This document shows positions 56,430 to 64,000 of a stretch of DNA of 64,000 nt, in pieces; position 1 is the first letter of the stretch, and every line of letters begins with the position of its first letter. The translations under genes were made by a program, and so were the position numbers. This DNA is from CAVVJA01 sp963809815 (GTDB lineage: Bacteria > Actinomycetota > Actinomycetes > Mycobacteriales > Jatrophihabitantaceae). The stretch is from positions 62,001 through 126,000 of the forward strand of contig CAWELM010000009.1 of assembly GCA_963809815.1 (NCBI GenBank), read 5' to 3'. A model generated the notes under the pieces. The model did not search any database. It was not told the origin of the DNA and was given only the letters and a program-made list of their open reading frames with translations.

Positions 56430-56851
56430 CACGGTGGGTGTCACCCGCTGGCCCACAGCCCGAGCCGCAGTATCAACACCATCACCGCGTAATCGCGACG
56501 GCCGACCGCCCGTCGCCGGTCGCATCCACGCAGCAGCGCCCGCGTTTGGGGCCTCGGTGAGTCCCTGCGGTAGTAGTGATCGTTGCCGCCCGGCCAGCGG
56601 CAGGACCGCGGCCGCAGGTCGGTCTCGATCAGCCCGGCAACGTGGCCGTAACGCAGGAACGCCCGCAGCGCGCAACCGTAGCGCCGCACCGTCGCCAGCG
56701 ACCGGCCGTCCACCTCGCCTAGCACGGCGTGCGATACCTTGGCAGCGGTCAACTCGCGCAGGCTGCTCGCATCACCACGGCCCGCGACGAACCGGCGAAC
56801 GTCTGTCACATAGGCATCAATGGTGTGTCGTGACGGGGACGGCCCTGACAC
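56430..56851 (-). pseudogene. Tyrosine recombinase/integrase, N-terminal part, broken
   Basis: RHTIDAYVTDVRRFVAGRGD, TVRRYGCALRAFLRYGHVAG and RDYAVMVLILRLGLWAS are the core-binding domain and the start of the catalytic domain of a XerC-type integrase. The first catalytic Arg region that should follow (R-x-S-E) is missing, and frame changes are visible between 56550 and 56640. Not functional. Confidence 0.75.
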
Positions 56852-56871
56852 TAGGGCCTAATACCTGCCTG

Positions 56872-56973
56872 ATGACTCCGCCGCCTCGCACTCGGTTGGA
56901 CCGCATCGAAACCGCGATGGCAGGCTCTGCTTGGTGCGCAGTCCTGCTCGTCCTCTGGGAGATACCGCGATGA
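56872..56973 (+). CDS. Possible 33-residue upstream ORF of the CMD gene
   Basis: ATG 56872 opens 33 codons (MTPPPRTRLDRIETAMAGSA then WCAVLLVLWEIPR) and stops in an ATGA overlap with the next start. The C-terminal half is hydrophobic with two Trp. It may be a coupled leader or a remnant. No strong ribosome binding site is visible. Confidence 0.3.
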   Translation: MTPPPRTRLDRIETAMAGSAWCAVLLVLWEIPR

Positions 56974-57377
56974 CCACTCAAGACGCACGTGCTGCCTACG
57001 CGGCAGCGATTGAAACCGCTGCAGACCTGATCGGCGCGCGGCTTGAACCGTACGTCGAGCCCGGGCCGGGCGAACCCGGCAACGCCCGCGACTTCACCCG
57101 CCTGGCAACGGTTCACACGTTTGGCGACGCATGGCCCCGGACAGAAGTGCTCGACCTACGAACCCGCGCGCTGATATCGGTGACCATCGCAGCTGTACTC
57201 GGCACGCTCGAGCCACTGCGGGGTCAACTGCACATCGCTCTTCACAACGGGGTTTCTCCTGAACAGATCGTGGAAACGTTCATTCAGATCGAGGCCTACG
57301 CCGGCGCCGCGCGCGCTTTCGACAGCTACCGAATCGCCCGTGAGGTTTTCGCCGAACACAGCGCTGCGACGTCCTGA
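56970..57377 (+). CDS. Carboxymuconolactone decarboxylase-family protein
   Basis: 135 residues from ATG 56970 (GGGAG upstream). CMD fold: TRALISVTIAAVLGTLEPLR (around residues 65-84), then GQLHIALHNGVSPEQIVETF, IQIEAYAGAARAFDSYRIAR. The CxxC of AhpD-like members is absent (LEPLRGQLH), so it belongs to the decarboxylase-like branch. It may act on a lactone or an uncharacterised ring compound. The gene stands alone. Confidence 0.85.
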   Translation: MTTQDARAAYAAAIETAADLIGARLEPYVEPGPGEPGNARDFTRLATVHTFGDAWPRTEVLDLRTRALISVTIAAVLGTLEPLRGQLHIALHNGVSPEQIVETFIQIEAYAGAARAFDSYRIAREVFAEHSAATS

Positions 57378-57627
57378 GCTGCCACCGAAAGCAAGCCAGC
57401 TGCTCGATCGGGGTGTGCCATACGGCATCCCACGCCCACGGCTTCATGAGAGGGACCAAGCGCTAACGCGCTTCGCCGAGCCGCGCCGAGCTGGGCACGG
57501 CTGCCGCGCTCCGGGGCTGCGACGCTGGCGCGCATGCGGGTGTGGCAGTTCCTGGCACGTCGGGTCATCCGGGATGGTGGCACGATCCGTAGGGAGGCAC
57601 ACATCGCCGATCGAAGGAGCCATTCTG

Positions 57628-58497
57628 ATGGAGCGACGCAGGCTCGGCCGACTGGGACACGACAGTTCGGTGCTGATCTACGGGGCGGCGGCCCTGTCGG
57701 AGATCGATCAGGACGCTGCTGATGGATCGGTGCAGCAGGCGCTCGAGGCCGGCATCAACCACTTTGACGTGGCGGCCAGCTACGGCGATGCGGAACTTCG
57801 CCTGGGTCCATGGATGAGCCGCATTCGCGATCAGATCTTTCTTGCCACCAAGGTGGAGGAACGCGCGGCGGACCGCGCATGGGCGTCGATCAACAACTCG
57901 CTGGAACGGCTGCGGATCGACCGGGTCGACCTGTTGCAGCTGCACTCGGTCGGTGATCTGCCAACGCTCGACTCCGTGACGCGTTCTGGTGGGGCCCTTG
58001 AGTCCGCGGTGCGGGCGATGGACGAGGGCATGGTCGGCGCGATTGGCATCACCGGCCACGGTCGTGCGGCCGCCGCTACCCACCTGGAAGGTTTACGCCG
58101 CTATCCGTTCGCGACCGTGCTGACGCCGCTCAATCCGGTGCTTTGGGGCGAGGACGAGTTCCGCTTCGCTTATGGCGCGCTCGTAGACGAGGTGCGCCGT
58201 CAGGACGTCGGGCTGATGACGATCAAGACCGTGGCTCGTCGTAACTGGGCTGATCCGCAAGGTGAGCACCGCTATGCAACCTGGTACGAGCCGTTGGATG
58301 AGGCCGAGCGCATCCGCGCCGCGGTGTCGTGGGTGCTGTCACACGATGAGATCACCGGCCTGGCGACGGCGGGTGACATCCGGCTGCTCGGCATGATCAT
58401 CGCGGCGGAACGCGATCGCCTGGACACCGCCGCCGCGGAGGAAGTGCTGCGCGACGACGCGGAGTATGCCTCGCCGTTCCTCGCCATGCCGTTCTGA
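57628..58497 (+). CDS. Aldo/keto reductase family protein
   Basis: 289 residues from ATG 57628, with GAAGGAGC upstream. The AKR barrel has GVQQALEAGINHFDVAASYG-like catalytic strand (residues 32-55: FDVAASYGDAE with Asp and Tyr), FLATKVEERAAD (Lys), SLERLRIDRVDLLQLHSVGD (His), then IGITGHGRAA. All four catalytic residues appear present. NADPH-dependent carbonyl reduction is expected; the substrate is unknown. Upstream sequence back to 57340 is open but unlikely to be translated. Confidence 0.87.
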   Translation: MERRRLGRLGHDSSVLIYGAAALSEIDQDAADGSVQQALEAGINHFDVAASYGDAELRLGPWMSRIRDQIFLATKVEERAADRAWASINNSLERLRIDRVDLLQLHSVGDLPTLDSVTRSGGALESAVRAMDEGMVGAIGITGHGRAAAATHLEGLRRYPFATVLTPLNPVLWGEDEFRFAYGALVDEVRRQDVGLMTIKTVARRNWADPQGEHRYATWYEPLDEAERIRAAVSWVLSHDEITGLATAGDIRLLGMIIAAERDRLDTAAAEEVLRDDAEYASPFLAMPF

Positions 58498-58623
58498 TTC
58501 GTCGATCAGTATCGACACGACCCCACAGGTTGCGGACGGCGTCGCGGCTGAGCGCACCAGACAAGATCAAGCCCGGGAAACGGCGTTGAACTGCTCGCCC
58601 GGGTTCGTGCAACCAGGCCAGAC

Positions 58624-58750
58624 ATGGCGATCGTCGATATTCGGATGCCACCGGCGCATGCGACCGAGGGCCTGGACGCGGCGCGGGTAATCCGCCGGAA
58701 ATTGCCGGAAACGGCCGTCATTGTGCTGTCCGCGCACGTCGAGATAGACG
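58624..58750 (+). pseudogene. Response regulator receiver fragment
   Basis: MAIVDIRMPPAHATEGLDAA then RVIRRKLPETAVIVLSAHVE is the centre of a NarL-type receiver domain, including the phosphoacceptor Asp in IVDIRMPP. Both ends (acidic start, Lys and HTH) are missing. Confidence 0.7.
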
Positions 58751-58882
58751 GCCAGCGCCGAAGACCCCGATCTCATCGTGACCATCGGTGGGCCGCTCGC
58801 CGGTGCTAGACCGCGCCGCTTGCTCCGCGCGACCATGGATCGGCGAGACGGTGCGGCCTCGCCGAAGTCAGTGGGGGTGTGC

Positions 58883-59302
58883 ATGGCTGAGGTGATAAAT
58901 CGGCTCGTCAGCGCCGTGAACGCCCATGATCTCGACGCGTCCGCAGCGCTGTTCGACGCGGACTACCGCAGCTCGCAACCGGCCCACCCCGGCCGAACCT
59001 TCACCGGACGCGAGCAGATGCGCGCCAACTGGGCGGCCATGTTCGCCGGGATACCCGATTTTCGCGCCGAGCTGCTGTGCTCGGTCGACGATGGGCAGAC
59101 CACCTGGAGCGAGTGGCACTGGTCGGGCACCCGCACCGACGGGCAGGCGTTCGAGATGCGAGGTGTCACCCTGTTCGAAATCGTCGACGACGTCATCGTG
59201 GCCGGCCGCCTCTACCTCGAGGACGTCGAGCGTGACTTGATCGGCATCGATGAGGTCGTCCAGACACTCTCGGGTCACCGACCACACACCGCAAGCCCGT
59301 AA
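58883..59302 (+). CDS. SnoaL/NTF2-like protein
   Basis: 139 residues from ATG 58883. The SnoaL-like fold is visible: INRLVSAVNAHDLDASAALF, DYRSSQPAHPGRTFTGREQM then RANWAAMFAGIPDFRAELLC, and SEWHWSGTRTDGQAFEMRGV. Possible catalytic or binding residues face a hydrophobic pocket, as in ketosteroid-isomerase-like enzymes. The function is unknown; no partner is adjacent. Confidence 0.83.
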   Translation: MAEVINRLVSAVNAHDLDASAALFDADYRSSQPAHPGRTFTGREQMRANWAAMFAGIPDFRAELLCSVDDGQTTWSEWHWSGTRTDGQAFEMRGVTLFEIVDDVIVAGRLYLEDVERDLIGIDEVVQTLSGHRPHTASP

Positions 59303-59716
59303 CACCCAGCCGGCGGAAGCCCGCACGCGCTCGACGGTTGGTCCATACCAACCCGGTGAGCAGAAAGAGCGGAACCCGACGGTGCTGTAGGCGAACGCGC
59401 CGTCGCCCAACCCGCCGGCAGGGTTGTGGCGGACGACGGACGGGTCCCAGCCGTGTCGGGCGGAGAAGAAGCTAACCGCATAGTAGGAATCGGCTGGCCG
59501 CCCCGAGGCGTGGAAGCATTCCACGACGATTTCTTCGGTACCGCCCGCCGGGCCGCCCCAGCGCATCGGGTCACAGGACGCCCCGTCCCCGCACGCCGAC
59601 TGGCGCCCCAACGCGGTGACCATGACCGTGCCGATGTCGTCATTGCTCGTGTTGACGTTGCAGCACCCGGTGGCCACGCCGGGCATGTCTACCCGGAACA
59701 GTGCCGGAGCCGTCAC
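59303..59716 (-). CDS. Possible secreted/cysteine-rich protein, ends uncertain
   Basis: An open minus frame with protein-like composition: TGCCNVNTSNDDIGTVMVTA, CGDGASCDPMRWGGPAGGTE, then EEIVVECFHASGRPADSYYA and VSFFSARHGWDPS. Five or six cysteines suggest an exported disulfide-containing domain. The frame continues into the SnoaL gene on the other strand, so the true end is probably near 59300 or lost. The start is also unclear because the 15-base repeat lies just upstream. It may be decayed. Confidence 0.35.
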
Positions 59717-59760
59717 CGTTCTCGGTGATTGCGCCTATCGACACCAGACGAGCCATCTCC

Positions 59761-59820
59761 ACCGCTCACCACTCCACCGCTCACCACTCCACCGCTCACC
59801 ACTCCACCGCTCACCACTCC
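59761..59820. repeat. Four tandem copies of a 15-base repeat
   Basis: ACCGCTCACCACTCC occurs four times without mismatch, flanked by partial copies on both sides. The unit is a multiple of three, so on the minus strand it could encode an SGGVV repeat upstream of the cysteine-rich frame, or LHRSP on the + strand. It is too short and unspaced for a CRISPR. Confidence 0.9.
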
Positions 59821-59949
59821 ACCGCTGCGAACAGACATGACAACCTCCCCGGCCTCAGCGACAACACCGTCGCAATCGAGCAATGCCAGAAGTACGCCAG
59901 CCATGCCCGTAGCGGTTCCCACCAATTACGACGCGACTCCCGCCCCTGA

Positions 59950-60627
59950 TGCCCCCGACGCCTACACCCCGAGCGGGAACGAGCTCAACCGCCCCGTGTG
60001 TCGTAGCGCAATGAGAGGAATTGCGGTGCTGCGCCGATCCATGTACTGGCGTGATGCTCGAAGGTTGAAGCAGGGCACGTGATCATGAACACGGTCTGCA
60101 GATCAGTAAGAACCGCGGATGCAGCATCCGGCGACACTGGGATGGACCAGAGACCCCTGCCCGTGTGAGGCGCGCGGTCGTCCGTTGATGCCGTTGGTAA
60201 GCAGGAATCTTCTTTTTCTGTAGGGACATTCTCCGTTGGTCGCGATAGTCCACGAGCCCTTCCGCGGAGGACTTGCCTACCAAATGTGAACCGTCAGAGA
60301 TCAACAAATCGGCGTCCCTTGCTCGGGCGAGCATCAGCGCGCGACCACGCCGAGTGCCGCACTCAACACCACCGTCGCCGATATTGGTGACTCCGCCGGG
60401 TGCAGCTGGCAGTTGGCCTACCTTCATCGGACGGGTCTTGCGGGACTACTCGGCGTGTGCACGAGCGGCGACTCTGACCTGGGAAGGCTGGGCCAACGAT
60501 GACCAGCGTCAGACTGTTCAGGTGCTCAGTTGTCCAGATTCCCCGCGCGACGCGGCTGCCTGCGGTCTCATTCAGGACGACGCCACGGCCGCCAGATGTG
60601 CGGCCACTACCGCGATGCGGGCGCCGG
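59950..60627. other. Intergenic, no gene seen
   Basis: No recognisable frame on either strand. The codons from 60499 to 60627 that are open in frame with the SixA gene are not conserved-looking. Confidence 0.4.
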
Positions 60628-61113
60628 ATGCCTGAGCGCACGCTGATCCTGCTCCGGCATGCGAAGTCGGACTGGTCGGGTGACGAGACCGACATCGCCC
60701 GGCCGTTGGCCAAGCGCGGCCGACGTCAGGCCCCGGACGTAGGGAGATGGTTGGCCGCGAACCTCGACAGCGTGGACCTCGCCATCGTGTCGCCGGCCAC
60801 TCGCGCTCGCAGCACCTGGAACCTCGTCGCGGCAGAACTCGACGTCCCTCCACGGACGCGGATCGACGATCGCGTGTACGCCGCGTCCGGCCAACAGCTC
60901 CTCACCGTCGTGCGGGAACTGCCGGACGACCTCGAGACCGTGGTCCTGGTCGGCCACAACCCCGGGATGGAGGACCTGGCCTCGCTTCTCACCGGTGAGT
61001 CGGCACCGATGCCCACCTCCGCGCTCGCGGTGATCACTTTGCCGGGCAGGTGGTCGACCGCAGGTCGTGATTCAGCGGTGCTGCGGGCCTCGGGCAGGCC
61101 ACCTGCACAGTGA
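60628..61113 (+). CDS. sixA: SixA-like phosphohistidine phosphatase
   Basis: 161 residues from ATG 60628. The histidine-phosphatase motif LILLRHAKSDW (RHG-type; His at residue 10) is at the N-terminus, followed by DIARPLAKRGRRQAPDVGRW, IVSPATRARSTW, and the distal VVLVGHNPGMEDLASLL (second catalytic His). SixA removes phosphate from histidine on phosphotransfer proteins. Short length (about 160) fits SixA rather than larger phosphoglycerate mutases. The gene stands alone. Confidence 0.9.
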   Translation: MPERTLILLRHAKSDWSGDETDIARPLAKRGRRQAPDVGRWLAANLDSVDLAIVSPATRARSTWNLVAAELDVPPRTRIDDRVYAASGQQLLTVVRELPDDLETVVLVGHNPGMEDLASLLTGESAPMPTSALAVITLPGRWSTAGRDSAVLRASGRPPAQ

Positions 61114-61415
61114 TCACTCCTCTCTCGTCGACACGCGGTCGGTTACGTGAGCGCGCGTGTCGACCACCTCTCGGCGTTCCACCCGCATGCCGCGATCCGC
61201 GCGCTCGATCCGGCGCGATAAGTGCGGGTCGGGCTCGGCCACAGATGAAGGGCTCGCCACCGGGATCTGGCCGATGTCAGGACGTTCGAGAGAAGCGACT
61301 GCCTACGTTGTGTGGTGCGCGACGGGAGCCTGTGCCGGGTGATGCGGCGATGGTTCCGGTCGGGAGAGCGTATGACCGCGGCCCGCGACATGTGCGGTCT
61401 TGGCGACGAAATCGG
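61114..61415. other. Intergenic, no gene seen
   Basis: About 300 bases; no recognisable frame. Confidence 0.4.
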
Positions 61416-62336
61416 TCAGGCCGACTCAGCGGCCGCGATCACGTCGGCGACGTGCAGCATCTGGTCGCCGATCGGCTGTAGCCCGACCGACACCGCGAGC
61501 AATCCGGTAGAGGTGCGCTCGACCACGCCCCACTCCCAGATGGCGGTCGGGTCGCGGCCGGTGCGGGCCGCGAGCCATGCCGCCCGCGCGTGGGGTCCGT
61601 CGCGGAGCAGCTCGAGCGGGTCCTCGCGCATGACAATCGCGAGGTCGTACTCCGGCTCGGCCAGTAGGCCGTCGGGGTCGACAAGGGCGAACCCGGCGCC
61701 GGCCCGCAAGGCGTTCCATTGGTGGACGTCGCCATGCACGAGCACCGCGTGAGCGTCGTCGTGCGCAGCGACACGCCGTTCCGCGCACGCCAGCGCATAT
61801 GCGACGGTGCGCTCCGGGACCGGGTGGGCGAGCGCTTCCCATGTCGCAACGATGAACTCGCACAGCCAGCGACCCTTCTCGGCGCCGGTCGGCAATCCAC
61901 TATGCGGAGCCCGTCGCCAGATCCGGGCCGCCAGGTCGCACAGAATCTCGTGTCGGCGACGTAGCGGAAGCCGCAACTCGCTCATCGGCCGACCGAGCCG
62001 TTCGAGCAGCAGCGCACCGCGACCGATGTCGCTGTGCAGCAGGCGGGCACAGCCGTGTCCGTCAGCCAGGCGCAGCGCGGTGATCTCGTGGGCCACCGCA
62101 TCTCCCGCACGGGGGACAACGAGCTTGAGGACGGCCCGCTCGTCCGCGGCGGTGACCGCCTCGGCGACGAACGCCTCGGTCGAACCAGCGAAGGGCCGTC
62201 CGACGGTGATCGACCAGTCGCGTTCCAGATCCCCGATCAGCGCTGGAAGATCGGCAAGCCAGCCGCCCGCGCCCACAAGCTCCGCCTTCCGGCGAACAGG
62301 CTGCGGAATGGCCAGCACGCCTTCAGTGTGCGACAC
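61416..62336 (-). CDS. Aminoglycoside/hydroxyurea phosphotransferase-like kinase
   Basis: 306 residues from GTG 62336 (GTG 62318 also possible). Protein-kinase-like APH fold: AVLKLVVPRAGDAVAHEITA carries the ATP Lys. HAVLVHGDVHQWNALRAG is the catalytic loop (H-G-D-x-x-x-x-N), and FALVDPDGLLAEPEYDLA is the Mg-binding DxD-like segment. It is closest in style to the APH(6)/hydroxyurea-phosphotransferase group. Such genes are common in soil actinobacteria and often do not confer resistance, so the substrate is not assigned. Confidence 0.87.
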   Translation of the reverse strand: MSHTEGVLAIPQPVRRKAELVGAGGWLADLPALIGDLERDWSITVGRPFAGSTEAFVAEAVTAADERAVLKLVVPRAGDAVAHEITALRLADGHGCARLLHSDIGRGALLLERLGRPMSELRLPLRRRHEILCDLAARIWRRAPHSGLPTGAEKGRWLCEFIVATWEALAHPVPERTVAYALACAERRVAAHDDAHAVLVHGDVHQWNALRAGAGFALVDPDGLLAEPEYDLAIVMREDPLELLRDGPHARAAWLAARTGRDPTAIWEWGVVERTSTGLLAVSVGLQPIGDQMLHVADVIAAAESA

Positions 62337-62399
62337 GCGTCGCGGCAGTGAGCCCGGCCGGCAGCAACGACGCACGTCACGACATTGCGCGCGTCGCGG

Positions 62400-63479
62400 T
62401 TAAGCGGGACCGCCGGCGCTGAGAACAAAGCGTGATCCCACGACGCAGGGCGCGTATCCGGCTGGTGCGAACCGTGTGGCGAGGGCTGCCTTGGCACGCC
62501 ATCCGGTGCAGTGCCCCGGGGCGACGATCCGCGGCTGGACCAGCGTCGCCAGGTCGTCGACGGTCGCTGTGATCCGTGACTCCATCGCTGCGCCGGCAAG
62601 ATGAAATCCGCCGAGAACCATCTCGATCGGGGCGTCGGGGTAGTGATCGCGGGCGGCGAGGCTGGCGTTGACCACGCCGGCGTGCGAGCACGCGGACAGC
62701 ACGGCGAGGCCCCGGCCACGGACTTCGGCGGACAGGAACCGTTCATCCATGATCAGCGGATCCGGGGCACCGCTCGATCCGCGGAAGGAGTGATGTCCGT
62801 GCAAGCCGGTCTCGTAGCTGGTGCGCCGCGGGATCGCACCGCTGCCGAAAAACATTCCGTCGGCAAGCAGATGCGCCTCGGCGTGCACATCGACCGTGCC
62901 GCCGGCCGCACGGATCGCGTCGAAGGTCGGTTCGTCCGGAAGCATGGCGAACACGCCCGAGGGCTGCTGGATACCGCGCCGGTCGGGTCGTTCCGGATGC
63001 AGGTCCACGACCGGGGCCGGCAGCCCGGCGGCGCGTCGCGCAGCGGCGACTGCCCCGAGCACGACCGGCAATGCGCCGCTGTGATCCCAATGCCAATGCG
63101 ATAGAAAGATCCGCTCGACGATGGCGAGATCAATGCCCAGTCGTTCGGCGTTGTCCAACCACACCCGCCCGTACGGCCCGACGTCGAACAGCACCGCGCC
63201 GCGACGCTCACCGACCTGGCCCCGAACCAGCACCGACAAGCCGTGACACGCGACGGACAGGTGATCGAAGACCGTGACGCAATCGTGGCCGTCCTGCCGA
63301 AAGCTCGGCGGGATCCGGCGCAGTAGCGACACAAGCTCGGGCAGTTGCGGGACGCCGGCGTCCACGCTGGACAGCGTGTCGGTCTCGTTGTCGACGACGA
63401 CCGTCAGGTCAAGCTCGTCCAGCGGCAGCGAGCGAACCGTCGTCACTGCTGACCGGTCGTCAAGTCGCGGGTCCGTCAT
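62400..63479 (-). CDS. MBL-fold metallo-hydrolase
   Basis: 359 residues from ATG 63479. The metal motif HxHxDH is FLSHWHWDHSGALPVVLGAV. The upstream region LFDVGPYGRVWLDNAERLGI is typical of the dihydropteroate-synthase-like / MptA-side MBL proteins (7,8-dihydropterin-6-methyl synthase-like). SACSHAGVVNASLAARDHYP and PRIVAPGHCTGWRAKAALAT give later His ligands. The reaction is unknown. It precedes the APH-like gene on the same strand by about 64 bases, so co-transcription is possible. Confidence 0.88.
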   Translation of the reverse strand: MTDPRLDDRSAVTTVRSLPLDELDLTVVVDNETDTLSSVDAGVPQLPELVSLLRRIPPSFRQDGHDCVTVFDHLSVACHGLSVLVRGQVGERRGAVLFDVGPYGRVWLDNAERLGIDLAIVERIFLSHWHWDHSGALPVVLGAVAAARRAAGLPAPVVDLHPERPDRRGIQQPSGVFAMLPDEPTFDAIRAAGGTVDVHAEAHLLADGMFFGSGAIPRRTSYETGLHGHHSFRGSSGAPDPLIMDERFLSAEVRGRGLAVLSACSHAGVVNASLAARDHYPDAPIEMVLGGFHLAGAAMESRITATVDDLATLVQPRIVAPGHCTGWRAKAALATRFAPAGYAPCVVGSRFVLSAGGPA

Positions 63480-63687
63480 GTCCCCGATCGTCGACCAATC
63501 CGCGGCCGAACGCGAGCGCCGGGCCCGGGTAGCTGTGCAGCGGAACGGTCTGACCGCATCCTTGATGCCGCCCGGTGGGGAATGCCGACGCCGTCGTCTC
63601 GGGTTGTGGCCGCATGCGGCTGACGTCTGTCCATGTCTACGGGGCGCAGGCTGGACAAAACGTTGATGGACGGGTCGGTTGGCGGTC

Positions 63688-64000
63688 GTGAAGTCGGCCG
63701 ATCGATCAGCGAATCGCCGGGCGCGCCTGCCGCAGCTGATCATCTCATGCGTCGTGCTTGGCGTCGGCGTTGCGCTTTTGCTGCTCGCGTCGCTTGGCTC
63801 GGACGGGTACTCGACGTTGGTCAACGGGCTGTCGCTCGCCCTCGATGTTCCATTTGTCGCGGTGAATTGCGCCCTCGGAATCGTGCTGGTGGCGCTTGCG
63901 TGGTGGCGGGGCCTGGTGCCCGGTCTGGGCACGATCGTTCAGCCGTTGGTCGTCGGCGCAACCGTGTCCGCGGTGCTGAGCACGGTCTCCGCTCCGCAGG
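63688..64000 (+). CDS. YitT/YczE-like integral membrane protein, partial at window end
   Basis: Begins at GTG 63688 (TTG 63679 is an alternative) and runs out of the window with 104 codons visible. Three hydrophobic helices: LIISCVVLGVGVALLLLASL, VPFVAVNCALGIVLVALAWW, TIVQPLVVGATVSAVLSTVS. The GSDGYSTLVNGLSLAL segment after helix one is typical of the YczE/YitT-like family. The function is unknown. The 3' end lies beyond this window. Confidence 0.7.
   Translation, partial: MKSADRSANRRARLPQLIISCVVLGVGVALLLLASLGSDGYSTLVNGLSLALDVPFVAVNCALGIVLVALAWWRGLVPGLGTIVQPLVVGATVSAVLSTVSAPQ

Noticed and set aside
59761..59820. CRISPR array
   Set aside because: The repeat is 15 bases and directly abutting with no spacers, and no cas genes are present in the window.
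61416..62336. Calling the APH-like kinase an antibiotic resistance gene
   Set aside because: The fold is clear but substrate residues cannot be read by eye, and most environmental members have no shown resistance activity.

Overview
The window comes from a high-GC actinobacterium (Actinomycetota). Evidence: consistently G/C-ending codons, many GTG starts, a DivIVA/Wag31-type protein, a DUF385 F420-type nitroreductase, a DUF1622 membrane protein, a cysteine leader peptide of the RRHVD type, and a LAL-type LuxR regulator. I cannot place it below phylum. The region is a patchwork: compact intact operons sit among long stretches of decayed genes, truncated gene ends, an IS remnant, integrase and terminase fossils, and a tRNA 3' fragment.

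Layout. 0-6 kb: DUF1622 protein, a frameshifted quinone oxidoreductase, an F420-type nitroreductase, and copy A of a duplicated MarR / quinone-oxidoreductase block. 6-8.4 kb: zinc-free bL36 and a cNMP-binding/thioredoxin-reductase-like fusion. 8.8-9.8 kb: a leader peptide ahead of a broken cysteine dioxygenase-rhodanese pair. 10-18 kb: secreted lipoprotein pair, P-loop kinase-like protein, broken RibD-type reductase, SDR-cupin pair, methyltransferase, unknown Cys/His protein. 18.7-26 kb: secreted aerolysin-like candidate, fossil phage terminase, secreted small protein, and a graveyard of truncated genes around an IS transposase remnant. 26-28.6 kb: MEDS-domain sensor and PucR-type regulator.

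28.7-38 kb is the core: a tightly packed, mostly overlapping + strand operon hsp20-dnaK-grpE-dnaJ(CbpA type)-cbpM-clpB-thioredoxin 2-UBP zinc finger-(cNMP/TrxR-like, frameshifted). It joins a complete disaggregation chaperone set to a redox module. Its last gene is a paralogue of the fusion at 6.6 kb, and both paralogues lack the redox-active CxxC of true thioredoxin reductases. This is the best candidate here for an undescribed system.

38-46 kb: an SDR with an altered catalytic motif, Dps followed by a truncated histone-fold (DUF1931) gene, a tRNA-Arg 3' half with repeated copies of its acceptor end, DivIVA protein, an NADP-binding protein, and copy B of the MarR/oxidoreductase block. 46-56 kb: secreted GH3 beta-glucosidase, MpaB-type oxygenase, a four-gene operon (FAD monooxygenase, OsmC, MaoC, small ORF) divergent from a LAL regulator. 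56-64 kb: integrase fossil, CMD-family protein, aldo/keto reductase, SnoaL-like protein, SixA phosphatase, aminoglycoside-phosphotransferase-like kinase, MBL hydrolase, and a YitT/YczE-like membrane protein cut by the window end.

Many frameshifts are single-base. Some could be sequencing errors, but the truncations and mixed fragments cannot be, so real decay is certain in part of the window. All functional calls come from reading the translated sequence by eye; no database search was run.
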